DNA from: Pseudopontixanthobacter vadosimaris
GTDB lineage: Bacteria; Pseudomonadota; Alphaproteobacteria; Sphingomonadales; Sphingomonadaceae
Reading direction: 5' to 3'
Length of the DNA: 64,000 nucleotides
Assembly (NCBI RefSeq): GCF_012979275.1
Contig: NZ_JABASZ010000036.1
Location: 62,001-126,000 of the forward strand
Shown: piece after piece, positions 36,140 to 44,317 of the stretch
Layout of the letters: every line of letters begins with the position of its first letter
How positions within the stretch are numbered: the first letter of the stretch is position 1
Notes under the pieces: generated by a model
Told to the model about the DNA's origin: nothing
The model's input: only the letters and a program-made list of their open reading frames with translations
Databases searched by the model: none
Program-made: the position numbers and the translations under genes

Positions 36140-36293
36140 CCGTGTCTGGCACAGAAAAGGCGTTGCCCGCCACCCGGTTCATGCAAGGCGCAGCTGCGAT
36201 TAAGCGGATATTCAAGCGTTTATCTCTAGGCCGCCCATCATGTCTGTTCGGGGCCATGCTGGCTTGAAATCCATGAGGGTGGCTTTACCATCG

Positions 36294-36833
36294 ATGCGAA
36301 TGTCGCGTGCCCTCATGCCTGCCGCCCTGCTGATCGGCTTCGTGGCCGTGCTGCGGTCTTCCATGTCCCTGGCGGCAACCCCCGTCGCGGAGGCGGGCGC
36401 TGTTCCGGATCATGGCTGGGTTGCGCTCGAGGCGATGGAGCGGGCCGCGATACAGCACCAGGTACGTATCGAACGCCGGGTTACGATCCGCATCTCGCCA
36501 CTTTCGGCCGTATCGCGGCAGCAATTGATAACGCAGGGTGCGCGGGTCCAGACGCGGCGCATGATGGAGCGGCCGCGCAGCGAATGCCTGCCTCTCTCCT
36601 CGATCCGGGCCGTGCAGGCGCTGGAAAGCAACCGGCTGGTCTTCTACATGCAGGACCGTCAGATGATCAGTGCCGTCATGGACAATGCATGCAGCGCCAC
36701 CGATTTCTACTCCGGTTTCTATGTCGAGCCTGCAGGAGACGGGATGCTGTGCGAACAGCGCGACATGTTGCAGGCACGCAGCGGAGCGCGATGCGAAATC
36801 GCGGGGTTGAGACAGCTGGTGCCGGCCGACTGA
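36294..36833 (+). CDS. Secreted protein of unknown function
   Basis: A protein of about 179 residues with a signal peptide (MRMSRALMPAALLIGFVAVL...SLA). The mature part has several Arg-rich stretches (IERRVTIRISPLS), a methionine-rich segment (YMQDRQMISAVMDN), and four cysteines that may pair (near the middle, in NACSATD, LCEQRD and RCEIAG). The start is uncertain: ATGs at 36240, 36273 and 36294 are in frame, and I chose the one directly before the signal sequence. I do not recognise a family. It lies between a divergent flavin oxidase and the DEAD-box helicase. Confidence 0.6.
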   Translation: MRMSRALMPAALLIGFVAVLRSSMSLAATPVAEAGAVPDHGWVALEAMERAAIQHQVRIERRVTIRISPLSAVSRQQLITQGARVQTRRMMERPRSECLPLSSIRAVQALESNRLVFYMQDRQMISAVMDNACSATDFYSGFYVEPAGDGMLCEQRDMLQARSGARCEIAGLRQLVPAD

Positions 36834-37010
36834 CTCTTTTAACCGGCACGGGGCAAAGGGGCGTCCCGCATAGGAATATTGACTTTTGCACCGTGAACCC
36901 GCAAAGGACGCCCGGTTTCCTTGGGCCTGCACGGCCGGGTGAACCGTCGCGGGCGCGTGCCCGTGGGCCAAACGGGCGTGTTGCCCATTTATCCGGACAT
37001 ATTTGCCATA

Positions 37011-38486
37011 ATGACATTCGCCGATCTCGGCCTTTCCGACGAACTGCTGAAAGCGGTCGAAACTGCGGGCTATACCGAGCCGACTCCGATCCAGGCGCAG
37101 GCCATTCCCGCCGTGCTGATGATGAAGGATCTCGTTGGCATCGCGCAGACCGGCACTGGAAAGACGGCAAGTTTCGTCCTGCCGATGATCGACGTGCTGG
37201 CGAGCGGCCGACGCCGTGCCCGGATGCCGCGCTCGCTGATACTCGAACCCACCCGTGAACTGGCCGCTCAGGTCGCCGAGAATTTCGACAAATACGGCGA
37301 GAACCACGATCTGAAAATGGCGCTGCTGATCGGCGGGGTTCAGATGGGCGATCAGGTGCGAGCGCTGGATGAAGGTGTCGACGTCCTGATTGCGACTCCG
37401 GGCAGATTGATGGATCTGTTCGAGCGCGGGAAGATCCTGCTGAACGGATGCGAATTGCTCGTCATCGATGAGGCGGATCGCATGCTCGACATGGGTTTCA
37501 TTCCCGATATCGAATTCATCTGCGACAAATTGCCGGTGCCGCGCCAGACCATGCTGTTTTCCGCCACCATGCCGCCGCCAATCGAAAAACTGGCGAAGAA
37601 GTTCCTCGTCAATCCGAAGCGGATCGAGGTCGCGCGTGCCGCCACGGCGAACGAGAATATCCAGCAGTTCAAGGTTCCGGTATCGCCGCGCAAGAAGAAG
37701 GAGGCGCTGCGCCACTTCCTGCGCACGGACGACGTGCGGACGGCCATCGTCTTTTCGAACCGCAAGACAACCGTTCGCGACCTGGCCAAGACGCTGCAGA
37801 AGGAAGGCTACGCCGCGGGCGAAATCCACGGCGACATCGATCAGAACACGCGCAACCGCGAGTTGCAGCGGTTCAAGGATGGGGATATCAACATCCTCGT
37901 CGCCAGCGACGTCGCTGCGCGCGGGCTGGACGTGAAGGATGTCAGCCATGTGTTCAATTACGACACGCCGTGGCATCCCGACGATTATGTCCACCGCATC
38001 GGCCGGACCGGCAGGGCGGGCGCCAAGGGGCGTGCGTTCACTTTCGTGACGGCTGACGATGCCGAAGCGATCGCGAATGTGGAGAAGCTGACCGGCATTC
38101 CCATCCCGACCTTCGGCAAGGAAGACATTCTGAACCCCGTGCCGGTCAGGTCGTCGCCAGAACGGGATCATGGCGGCCCTATCGAAGAGCAGCCTAAAGA
38201 GAAGCCGAAGCGCAGCCGCCGCAAGCCCGCCGCACCGAACGAGGGAGCGAACAGCACCGGCTCCGAAGAAACGCCTCGGCGTGATTCGCGGAGCACACGA
38301 GACGGCGGTGCGGACGATAGATCGCGTCCGACCGATCCATCCGGAAGCCGTCGCGGCAGGAATTCGCGTCAACCCGATGCGAAGGCGAAGCCGCAGAAGG
38401 CAGTGACGCATCTGGATGGCGATGTGACCGACGCGGACTGGAATGGACCCGTTCCCGGCTTCCTGGGTGTTTCCGCACTGAACTGA
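37011..38486 (+). CDS. DEAD-box ATP-dependent RNA helicase (RhlE-like)
   Basis: A 491-residue RNA helicase with all motifs in order: Q-motif (MTFADLGLSDELLKAVETAGY, PTPIQAQAIP), motif I AQTGTGKT, Ia PTRELAAQ, II DEAD in VIDEADRMLDMGF, III SAT, IV-VI including VASDVAARGLDV and HRIGRTGRAG. The C-terminus is an Arg/Lys/Ser-rich disordered tail, as in RhlE-type cold-shock and ribosome-assembly helicases. ATG at 37011 is chosen over a longer frame because the motifs start there. The 177-base leader holds no recognised riboswitch. It converges with uvrD. Confidence 0.93.
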   Translation: MTFADLGLSDELLKAVETAGYTEPTPIQAQAIPAVLMMKDLVGIAQTGTGKTASFVLPMIDVLASGRRRARMPRSLILEPTRELAAQVAENFDKYGENHDLKMALLIGGVQMGDQVRALDEGVDVLIATPGRLMDLFERGKILLNGCELLVIDEADRMLDMGFIPDIEFICDKLPVPRQTMLFSATMPPPIEKLAKKFLVNPKRIEVARAATANENIQQFKVPVSPRKKKEALRHFLRTDDVRTAIVFSNRKTTVRDLAKTLQKEGYAAGEIHGDIDQNTRNRELQRFKDGDINILVASDVAARGLDVKDVSHVFNYDTPWHPDDYVHRIGRTGRAGAKGRAFTFVTADDAEAIANVEKLTGIPIPTFGKEDILNPVPVRSSPERDHGGPIEEQPKEKPKRSRRKPAAPNEGANSTGSEETPRRDSRSTRDGGADDRSRPTDPSGSRRGRNSRQPDAKAKPQKAVTHLDGDVTDADWNGPVPGFLGVSALN

Positions 38487-38502
38487 GCCTGGCCTGCGCC
38501 TT

Positions 38503-38528
38503 ATGCCGCGGCGAAGCAGCCGTGGCAT
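38503..38528. terminator. Hairpin between helicase and uvrD, bidirectional terminator candidate
   Basis: ATGCCGCGGC pairs with GCCGTGGCAT (one wobble) around a six-base loop, in the 42-base gap between convergent genes. No clear T-run. Confidence 0.4.
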
Positions 38529-40847
38529 TCAGTCTGCCGGTTTCACGAAACTGTCGATCACGCGTTTGACGCCGCTTTGTTCGAAATCGATTTCGAGCTT
38601 GTTCCCTTCCTGCCCGATCACCGTGCCATAACCGAATTTGTCATGGAACACCCGATCGCCCAGCGCGACGTCGCCGCGCGGCTTGGCGGCGAAGCTGGCA
38701 GCACTGCGGCCGGGTTCCTTCACGCGCACGGGTCTGGTGTCATAGCCGGTGGTGAGCGCACGCTGCCAGCCGGGGCCGCGCTGCTGGCTGCGATCCGGGC
38801 GGCTGGCGACCAGATGTGCGAAGGGATCTTCCGTTTCGGTCCAATTTGCGCGCCATAGCGAAGCACCCCCGGTCATCGTGGTCTCCCGCTCGACATTCGC
38901 CTGGGGCAACTCTTCCACAAATCGTGACGGTATCGAACTTGTCCATTGGCCGTAAATGCGCCGGTTTGCCGCGTGCAGTATCGTGCAATGCCGCCGTGCG
39001 CGGGTGATCGCGACGTAAGCAAGGCGGCGTTCCTCCTCCAGGCTGGCAAGGCCGCCTTCGTCCAGACTCCGCTGACTTGGAAAGACGCCTTCCTCCCAAC
39101 CGGGCAGGAAGACATTGTCGAACTCCAGCCCCTTGGCCGCATGCATCGTCATGATCGTGATCTTTTCACCATCGTCAGCGCGCTCATTATCCATCACCAG
39201 GCTGACATGTTCGAGGAAGTCGCCCAGCGTCTCATATTCCTCCATCGCGCGGGCCAGTTCCGACAGATTCTCAAGTCGGCCCGCGCTTTCTGCGGACTTG
39301 TCGGCCTGGAGCATGGCTTCATAACCCGATTCCTCCACCACCTGCCGCAGCAGTTCCGAAGGCGAAATCGTGTCGGCCAGGCTCCGCCAGTGCAGGAAAT
39401 TGCGCATCAATGCACCGATGGTGCCCGCCGCGCGCTTCGGCAGTTCGTCGCTGTCCGCGAGTTCGAGGGCCGCTGCCGCCAGCGGTAACGAAGTCGCGCG
39501 CGCATGGCTGTGCAGTTTCTCGAGCGTCTTCGCACCTAACCCGCGCTTCGGCTGATTGTAGATGCGTTCGAAGGCGAGATCGTCCTGCGGCTGGGCAATC
39601 ACGCGCAGATAGGCCAGCGCATCGCGAATCTCGGCGCGTTCGTAGAAACGGAAACCGCCGATGATCTTGTAATTGAGCCCGATCTGAATGAAGCGATCCT
39701 CGAATTCGCGCGTCTGATATTGCGCGCGGACCAAAATGGCGACCTGATCCAGCGAAGCGCCCTCCCGCTCGAGCCGTTCGATCTCCTCGCCGACGCGTCG
39801 TGCTTCTTCAGGCCCGTCCCAGATACCGATGATCCGGACCTTGTCGCCTCCTTCGAATTCGGTCCAGAGTGTCTTGTCCAGCCGCTCGCTATTCGTGTGG
39901 ATCAGCCCCGAAGCCGCCGCCAGAATATGCGGCGTGGAGCGGTAGTTCTGCTCCAGCTTCACGACCTTGGTGCCGGGGAAATCCTTTTCGAAGCGCAGGA
40001 TATTGGCCACCTCCGCACCGCGCCAGCTGTAGATCGACTGGTCGTCATCGCCCACGACACAGATGTTCTTGCGGGCCTGCGCCAGCAGGCGTAGCCAGAG
40101 ATACTGCACCTGGTTGGTATCCTGATATTCGTCGACGAGGATGTATTTGAAACGCTGCTGATATTGTTCCAGCACGCTGCTTTCACGGCGGAAGATGTTC
40201 AGCATGTGAAGCAGGAGATCGCCAAAATCGCAGGCATTCAGGGCCTTCAGCCGGTCCTGGTACAAGCGGTACATCGCCTGCCCCCGGCCGTTCGCATAGG
40301 CTTCGTTCTCGGTAGCATCGAGATCTTCGGGGTTCAGCCCGCGATTTTTCCACCTGTCGAGCAGCCCTGCCAGCTGGCGAGCCGGCCAGCGTTTCTCATC
40401 CAGATCCTGATCGGAGATCAGCTGCTTCAGCAGCCGTATCTGATCGTCTGTATCGATGATCGTGTAATTGGATTGCAGGCCGACCAGTTCCGCATGGCGG
40501 CGGAGCATTTTCGCTCCGATCGAATGAAACGTGCCGAGCCATGGCATGCCTTCCACGGCGGGCCCGATATGATGCCCGACCCGTTCGCGCATTTCGCGCG
40601 CCGCCTTGTTGGTGAAGGTGACGCACAGGATCTCGCTCGGCCAGGCGCGCCGCGTGGCGACCAGATGGGCAAGCCTTGCCGTAAGGGCAGCGGTTTTCCC
40701 CGTACCGGCACCCGCCAGCATCAGAACCGGCCCTTCCACCGTCAGCACGGCCTCGCGCTGCGGCGGATTGAGATTGGCCGCATAGGGCGGAACGTCGCCG
40801 GCTCCGGTTGTGTCTGCCAAGGGGGGGTGAGGGTAGCGATCGGTCAT
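38529..40847 (-). CDS. uvrD: UvrD/PcrA-type superfamily 1A DNA helicase
   Basis: A 772-residue 3'-5' DNA helicase of nucleotide-excision and mismatch repair. The Q-motif (NLNPPQREAV), Walker A GAGTGKTAAL, motif II VDEYQDTN, motif III VGDDDQSIYSWRGA, and IV-VI (LEQNYRST; TMHAAKGLEFDNVF; VAITRARR) are all seen. The C-terminal tail has the Tudor-like segment (GDRVFHDKFGYGTVIGQEGNKLEIDFEQSG) used by PcrA/UvrD to contact RNA polymerase. It converges with the RNA helicase gene. The start MTDRYPHPP is upstream of a divergent secreted-protein gene. Confidence 0.95.
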   Translation of the reverse strand: MTDRYPHPPLADTTGAGDVPPYAANLNPPQREAVLTVEGPVLMLAGAGTGKTAALTARLAHLVATRRAWPSEILCVTFTNKAAREMRERVGHHIGPAVEGMPWLGTFHSIGAKMLRRHAELVGLQSNYTIIDTDDQIRLLKQLISDQDLDEKRWPARQLAGLLDRWKNRGLNPEDLDATENEAYANGRGQAMYRLYQDRLKALNACDFGDLLLHMLNIFRRESSVLEQYQQRFKYILVDEYQDTNQVQYLWLRLLAQARKNICVVGDDDQSIYSWRGAEVANILRFEKDFPGTKVVKLEQNYRSTPHILAAASGLIHTNSERLDKTLWTEFEGGDKVRIIGIWDGPEEARRVGEEIERLEREGASLDQVAILVRAQYQTREFEDRFIQIGLNYKIIGGFRFYERAEIRDALAYLRVIAQPQDDLAFERIYNQPKRGLGAKTLEKLHSHARATSLPLAAAALELADSDELPKRAAGTIGALMRNFLHWRSLADTISPSELLRQVVEESGYEAMLQADKSAESAGRLENLSELARAMEEYETLGDFLEHVSLVMDNERADDGEKITIMTMHAAKGLEFDNVFLPGWEEGVFPSQRSLDEGGLASLEEERRLAYVAITRARRHCTILHAANRRIYGQWTSSIPSRFVEELPQANVERETTMTGGASLWRANWTETEDPFAHLVASRPDRSQQRGPGWQRALTTGYDTRPVRVKEPGRSAASFAAKPRGDVALGDRVFHDKFGYGTVIGQEGNKLEIDFEQSGVKRVIDSFVKPAD

Positions 40848-40954
40848 GTCAGGGGTGAACAGCTAGGGAACATCATGCCCGGAAGCAAGCGTTGCCGGAA
40901 CAAGTGGCGAGCTATTGCGTAGACTCGGCAAGTAGCAGAATGGAGTGACGAATT

Positions 40955-41542
40955 ATGAAAAATCTTATCCTCGCCGGAGCAGCCGCCCTCGCAATGGGCG
41001 TAATGCCTGCCGCCGCAAGCGCCCAGACATCGGCCACCATGAGCGCCGATGCGTTCCCGATGAACCAGATGCAGCAGCAGACATACATGGATTGGGCCGA
41101 TGAAAATCGCACTGACTATCAGAGATGGGATCGCAGCACGCAGGAATATTTCTGGTCGCTGACGCCGCAGCAGCGCGAAGGCTGGTGGGCACTGAATGCC
41201 GAACAACGCAGCCGCGTTCTCGCCATGACCCCGCAGCAGCGCACGCAGGCCTGGGCATCGATCGAAGCGCAGATGAACGGGGCCACGCCGCCAATGGCCA
41301 ACAACATGGCCACGAACAGGGCCGGCATGAACACTTCCGCGATGAACAGCAATGCGCGTATCAATTACGTCAGCAATGCGACCGTGCAGAACATACCTGC
41401 TCCGCATCAGGGCGAATACCCGATCTGCAGCAACAACAGGTCCGATAATTGCATGAACCCGTGGGAAGCCGGTCGCCGCGGCCCGGGGGTCGATCGCCCG
41501 CTGAACTATTTCCCGGGTGAAGCCGGTCCCCGCAGCCGCTGA
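40955..41542 (+). CDS. Secreted protein of unknown function, Gln/Met/Asn-rich
   Basis: A 195-residue protein with a clear Sec signal (MKNLILAGAAALAMGVMPAAASA, cleavage after residue 23). The mature sequence is rich in Gln, Met and Asn. It has a repeated TPQQR motif (LTPQQREGWW, MTPQQRTQAW) and WA/WD motifs (YMDWADENRTDYQRWDRSTQEY), and a low-complexity Ala/Met/Asn segment (PPMANNMATNRAGMN). It is likely periplasmic. There are two cysteines near the C-terminus (ICSNN, NCMNP). It is divergent from uvrD and ends before a bidirectional terminator. No function is assigned. Confidence 0.65.
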   Translation: MKNLILAGAAALAMGVMPAAASAQTSATMSADAFPMNQMQQQTYMDWADENRTDYQRWDRSTQEYFWSLTPQQREGWWALNAEQRSRVLAMTPQQRTQAWASIEAQMNGATPPMANNMATNRAGMNTSAMNSNARINYVSNATVQNIPAPHQGEYPICSNNRSDNCMNPWEAGRRGPGVDRPLNYFPGEAGPRSR

Positions 41543-41574
41543 TCGCGACTGCAGGCCGAAGTCGGTAATGCGAA

Positions 41575-41600
41575 AACGGGTGCCTGAAAAGGTGCCCGTT
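41575..41600. terminator. Bidirectional terminator between the secreted-protein gene and rsmD
   Basis: AACGGGTGCCT pairs with AGGTGCCCGTT (two wobbles) with a GAAA loop. The minus-strand side is followed by TTTT, so it terminates the rsmD operon better than the plus-strand gene. Confidence 0.65.
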
Positions 41601-41614
41601 ATTGCGTGCGCGCT

Positions 41615-42181
41615 CTATTCTGCCGAAGCGTCCGCAGCGCGGCGCAGACGCAACAGGCGCAGCTTCCCCTTGCCGACCTTGCGTTCTGCTTCGACATCAA
41701 AGCTTTTCAACAGCACATCTTCTCTGGCACCGGTCTCCAGAGCGATCCAGGTAGCAGGGCCAATCCACCCGAGCCGGAGCAACCGTTCCAATGCGACAGG
41801 CCCAGCGCCGGTTTCATAAGGCGGGTCGAGCAAAATGAGATCGTGAGGAACCTTGGCCGGCCCAAGCGACAGGACCGATCCGGCGCGAACATCGCTGTTC
41901 AGTCTTGCATCGAGTGAGGCAACATTCTTGCGGATGACCGAGAGGGCGGTCTCATCCTGTTCCACGAAAAGGCAGTAGGATGCCCCGCGCGACAGAGCCT
42001 CGAGCCCCAGCGCACCGGAGCCTGCGAACATATCGGCGACGGTCAGGCCCTCGAACGTGCCGAGGCGGCTATTCAGCATGCTGAACAGGGTTTCGCGCAT
42101 CCGGTCAGCTGTCGGGCGCGTTAATTCGCCCTTTGGTGCCGCCAGGTTGCGGCCGCGCCATTTGCCGGCGATGATCCTCAT
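41615..42181 (-). CDS. rsmD: 16S rRNA (guanine966-N2)-methyltransferase RsmD
   Basis: A 188-residue methyltransferase modifying G966 of 16S rRNA. It starts MRIIAGKWRGRNL, as in the family, with the SAM motif VADMFAGSGALGLEALSRG and the catalytic DPPY in LLDPPYETG. Its start overlaps the stop of the pseudouridine synthase gene by four bases, so they form a small RNA-modification operon. Length is typical. Confidence 0.95.
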   Translation of the reverse strand: MRIIAGKWRGRNLAAPKGELTRPTADRMRETLFSMLNSRLGTFEGLTVADMFAGSGALGLEALSRGASYCLFVEQDETALSVIRKNVASLDARLNSDVRAGSVLSLGPAKVPHDLILLDPPYETGAGPVALERLLRLGWIGPATWIALETGAREDVLLKSFDVEAERKVGKGKLRLLRLRRAADASAE

Positions 42182-43014
42182 CGCCGGTTCTGCGCCCGCG
42201 AGAGGCGCGTTTTCGCTGCCTGCTCCGGCGTTCCGCGCAGCAATTCCTTACGCAGCCGTTCGACGTCCTTCTGCGGGACTTCGGAAACGCGGCCCTTCTG
42301 CACATCTCCCAGTGTGTAGGGGCCATAGGCGAGCCGCATCAGGCGCGACACTTCCAACCCGAAATGTTCGAGGATGCGCCGTACCTCGCGGTTCTTCCCT
42401 TCCGTCAGGGTGAGTTCGATCCACTGGTTCACACCCTTGCCCCTTTCAAGATTGGCATCGATGCGCCCGTAGCGAACGCCGTCGATGGTGATGCCGTGAA
42501 TGAGTTCTTCAAGCTGCGCCTGCGTGATGCCGCCGAAAGTGCGCGCGCGGTAGGTGCGCGGCATTCCGGTGCCGGGCAGTTCCATCGCTCGCTTCAGCTC
42601 TCCATCATTGGTAAGCAGCAGCAGGCCTTCGGTGTTCATGTCGAGCCGGCCGATCGGCATGACCCGCGGCGCGTCTTTGGGCAAGGCATTCCGCAGGGCC
42701 GTGTAGATGGTAGGACGACCGGAGAAATCCCGTTCCGCCGTCAGCATGCCGGTGGGTTTGTGAAAGACGAACAGGCGTGCCGCTTCGGGTTTGCCGACGG
42801 CCTTGCCATCCACGGTGACACCCTTCAGATCGGGAAGGATCGTCGCTGCCGTATCAAGCACCTTGCCGTCGATCGCGACTCGTCCATCGGCGATCATGCG
42901 TTCCACTTCGCGGCGGCTTGCGACACCTGCGCGCGCCAGCAGCTTGGCAATACGATGGCCTTCGGGCCGATCGCCAGCGGGATCCCAGGACTTGTTGTCA
43001 CTTTTATTGGTCAT
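42178..43014 (-). CDS. Pseudouridine synthase, RluB/RsuA family
   Basis: A 278-residue enzyme with an N-terminal S4 RNA-binding domain (HRIAKLLARAGVASRREVERMI) and the catalytic domain with Asp125 in GRLDMNTEGLLLLTNDGEL. The length and the LEHFGLEVSRLMRLAYGPYTLGDV end match RluB, which makes pseudouridine-2605 in 23S rRNA. RsuA or RluE assignment cannot be fully excluded. The Lys/Arg-rich C-terminus (KTRLSRAQNRR) is the usual tail. The stop overlaps rsmD. Confidence 0.9.
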   Translation of the reverse strand: MTNKSDNKSWDPAGDRPEGHRIAKLLARAGVASRREVERMIADGRVAIDGKVLDTAATILPDLKGVTVDGKAVGKPEAARLFVFHKPTGMLTAERDFSGRPTIYTALRNALPKDAPRVMPIGRLDMNTEGLLLLTNDGELKRAMELPGTGMPRTYRARTFGGITQAQLEELIHGITIDGVRYGRIDANLERGKGVNQWIELTLTEGKNREVRRILEHFGLEVSRLMRLAYGPYTLGDVQKGRVSEVPQKDVERLRKELLRGTPEQAAKTRLSRAQNRR

Positions 43015-43053
43015 GCAGGGGCAATAGGGGCAGAGCGGGAACGAGCCAAGCAG

Positions 43054-44244
43054 TCAGTTCGAAGCGCGCAGGATCCCTTCGAGCGTTTCATGGAAGCGAT
43101 GTATTCCGGTTTCCAGGGTGCCGAGCGACAATTGCGTTATCGCGCCGCTGGAAAGGCCCTGTTGCCCAAGTTCGGCAGCACGAAAATCTTCCGCCGCGAA
43201 GACCCCGCCGTCGAGCAGGTTCCAGCTCTTCTCCCAATGAGCGCGCGCCTTGTCAGTCTGCGGTTCTTCGGGAATGAGCATGAAATCTTCGACCACAGTT
43301 TCACTTTCGCTGCGCGGCATCAGCACCAGTATGTTGAAATAATCCGGGCTGGGAACGATCACGGTCGCAGGCAAAAGTTGATAGGCGAAAGTGATATGCC
43401 GCCGCATCGCCGCCATGTCCATTGCCGCAGGGTCGATCAGATCCTCCGCCCGCCCGACAGCCGATCGCTGATGCGGGCCGATCAGATCGCCCGCGGTAAT
43501 ACCGTCCTTGAAGAAAGCCCCGATGGTCTGCGAATGAAGCCGCGTGACATGGTAGCTTTCAAGGAAGGCATCCATGATGAGCTTCCAATTGCCCGCAACG
43601 CGGTGCGTTCGTCGCCTGTAAAGCACATGCTCCGCCATGCCGAGCGCATCGAAATCCTCGCCCAGGGCTTCGGCATGGGTAAAGTCGGCCTCTTCGGCAG
43701 GGGAAAACCAGATAAGACCGCCGGTTTCGCGTGAGGGTAGCTCGACGAGGCCGAAGTCGTTCTTGTCCAGTTCGGGAAAGGTATCGGGCCGGGGCAGGGC
43801 GATCAGCGCACCGTCGAGCCTGTAGGTCCAGGCGTGATAGGGGCAGACGAGCCGCCCGGCACACTGCACCTCCGTTCCTTCGACAAGCCTGGTGCCGCGA
43901 TGGCGGCACACGTTGAGAAACACGTGAACCTTTCCCTGCCTGTCACGCGTGACGAGCAGGGGACGCCCGGTCGCATCATGCGGCACGGCCATGCCGGGGC
44001 CGGGCAGCAGGGCCGAAGGGGCGATTACCTGCGGCATCCGATCGAACAGAGCGGTCTTCTCGCGCGCCCAATGGGCAGGGTCGGTATAGACGCTGGCCGG
44101 CACATGACGGATATGCTGCACTTCATCATGCCTGCCGCTTCCCCCGCCCGCAGCGATCCTTTCGGCCAGGGCGAGCATGCCCGCAGTCGGGCTGCCGCCC
44201 TCTGCCGGTTCATTACGGACGACGGGTGTTCGGCTGTCGTTCAT
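43054..44244 (-). CDS. Rieske aromatic ring-hydroxylating oxygenase, alpha-subunit type
   Basis: A 396-residue Rieske non-heme iron oxygenase. The [2Fe-2S] ligands are C113 and H115 (CRH) and C134 and H137 (CPYHAW). The mononuclear iron site is in FLESYHVTRLH, with a typical upstream Asp-rich stretch (LIMDAF). The protein is a stand-alone alpha subunit without beta subunit, ferredoxin or reductase nearby. Such orphans act on choline, carnitine or aromatic acids in other bacteria. The substrate here is unknown. It ends about 40 bases upstream of the pseudouridine synthase start and is divergent from the AmpG-like gene. Confidence 0.9.
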   Translation of the reverse strand: MNDSRTPVVRNEPAEGGSPTAGMLALAERIAAGGGSGRHDEVQHIRHVPASVYTDPAHWAREKTALFDRMPQVIAPSALLPGPGMAVPHDATGRPLLVTRDRQGKVHVFLNVCRHRGTRLVEGTEVQCAGRLVCPYHAWTYRLDGALIALPRPDTFPELDKNDFGLVELPSRETGGLIWFSPAEEADFTHAEALGEDFDALGMAEHVLYRRRTHRVAGNWKLIMDAFLESYHVTRLHSQTIGAFFKDGITAGDLIGPHQRSAVGRAEDLIDPAAMDMAAMRRHITFAYQLLPATVIVPSPDYFNILVLMPRSESETVVEDFMLIPEEPQTDKARAHWEKSWNLLDGGVFAAEDFRAAELGQQGLSSGAITQLSLGTLETGIHRFHETLEGILRASN

Positions 44245-44317
44245 TGCAGGCTTCCCTTAATCCAGCGCGTTGTTAAGGCTACATCAGATCGTAGCACGAA
44301 AAAAGGGACGGGCGTAT

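Noticed and set aside
36285-38528. Long minus-strand ORF (747 codons) opposite the DEAD-box helicase
   Set aside because: It is an antisense shadow of a clear helicase gene in high-GC sequence; it has no domain pattern and is low in complexity.
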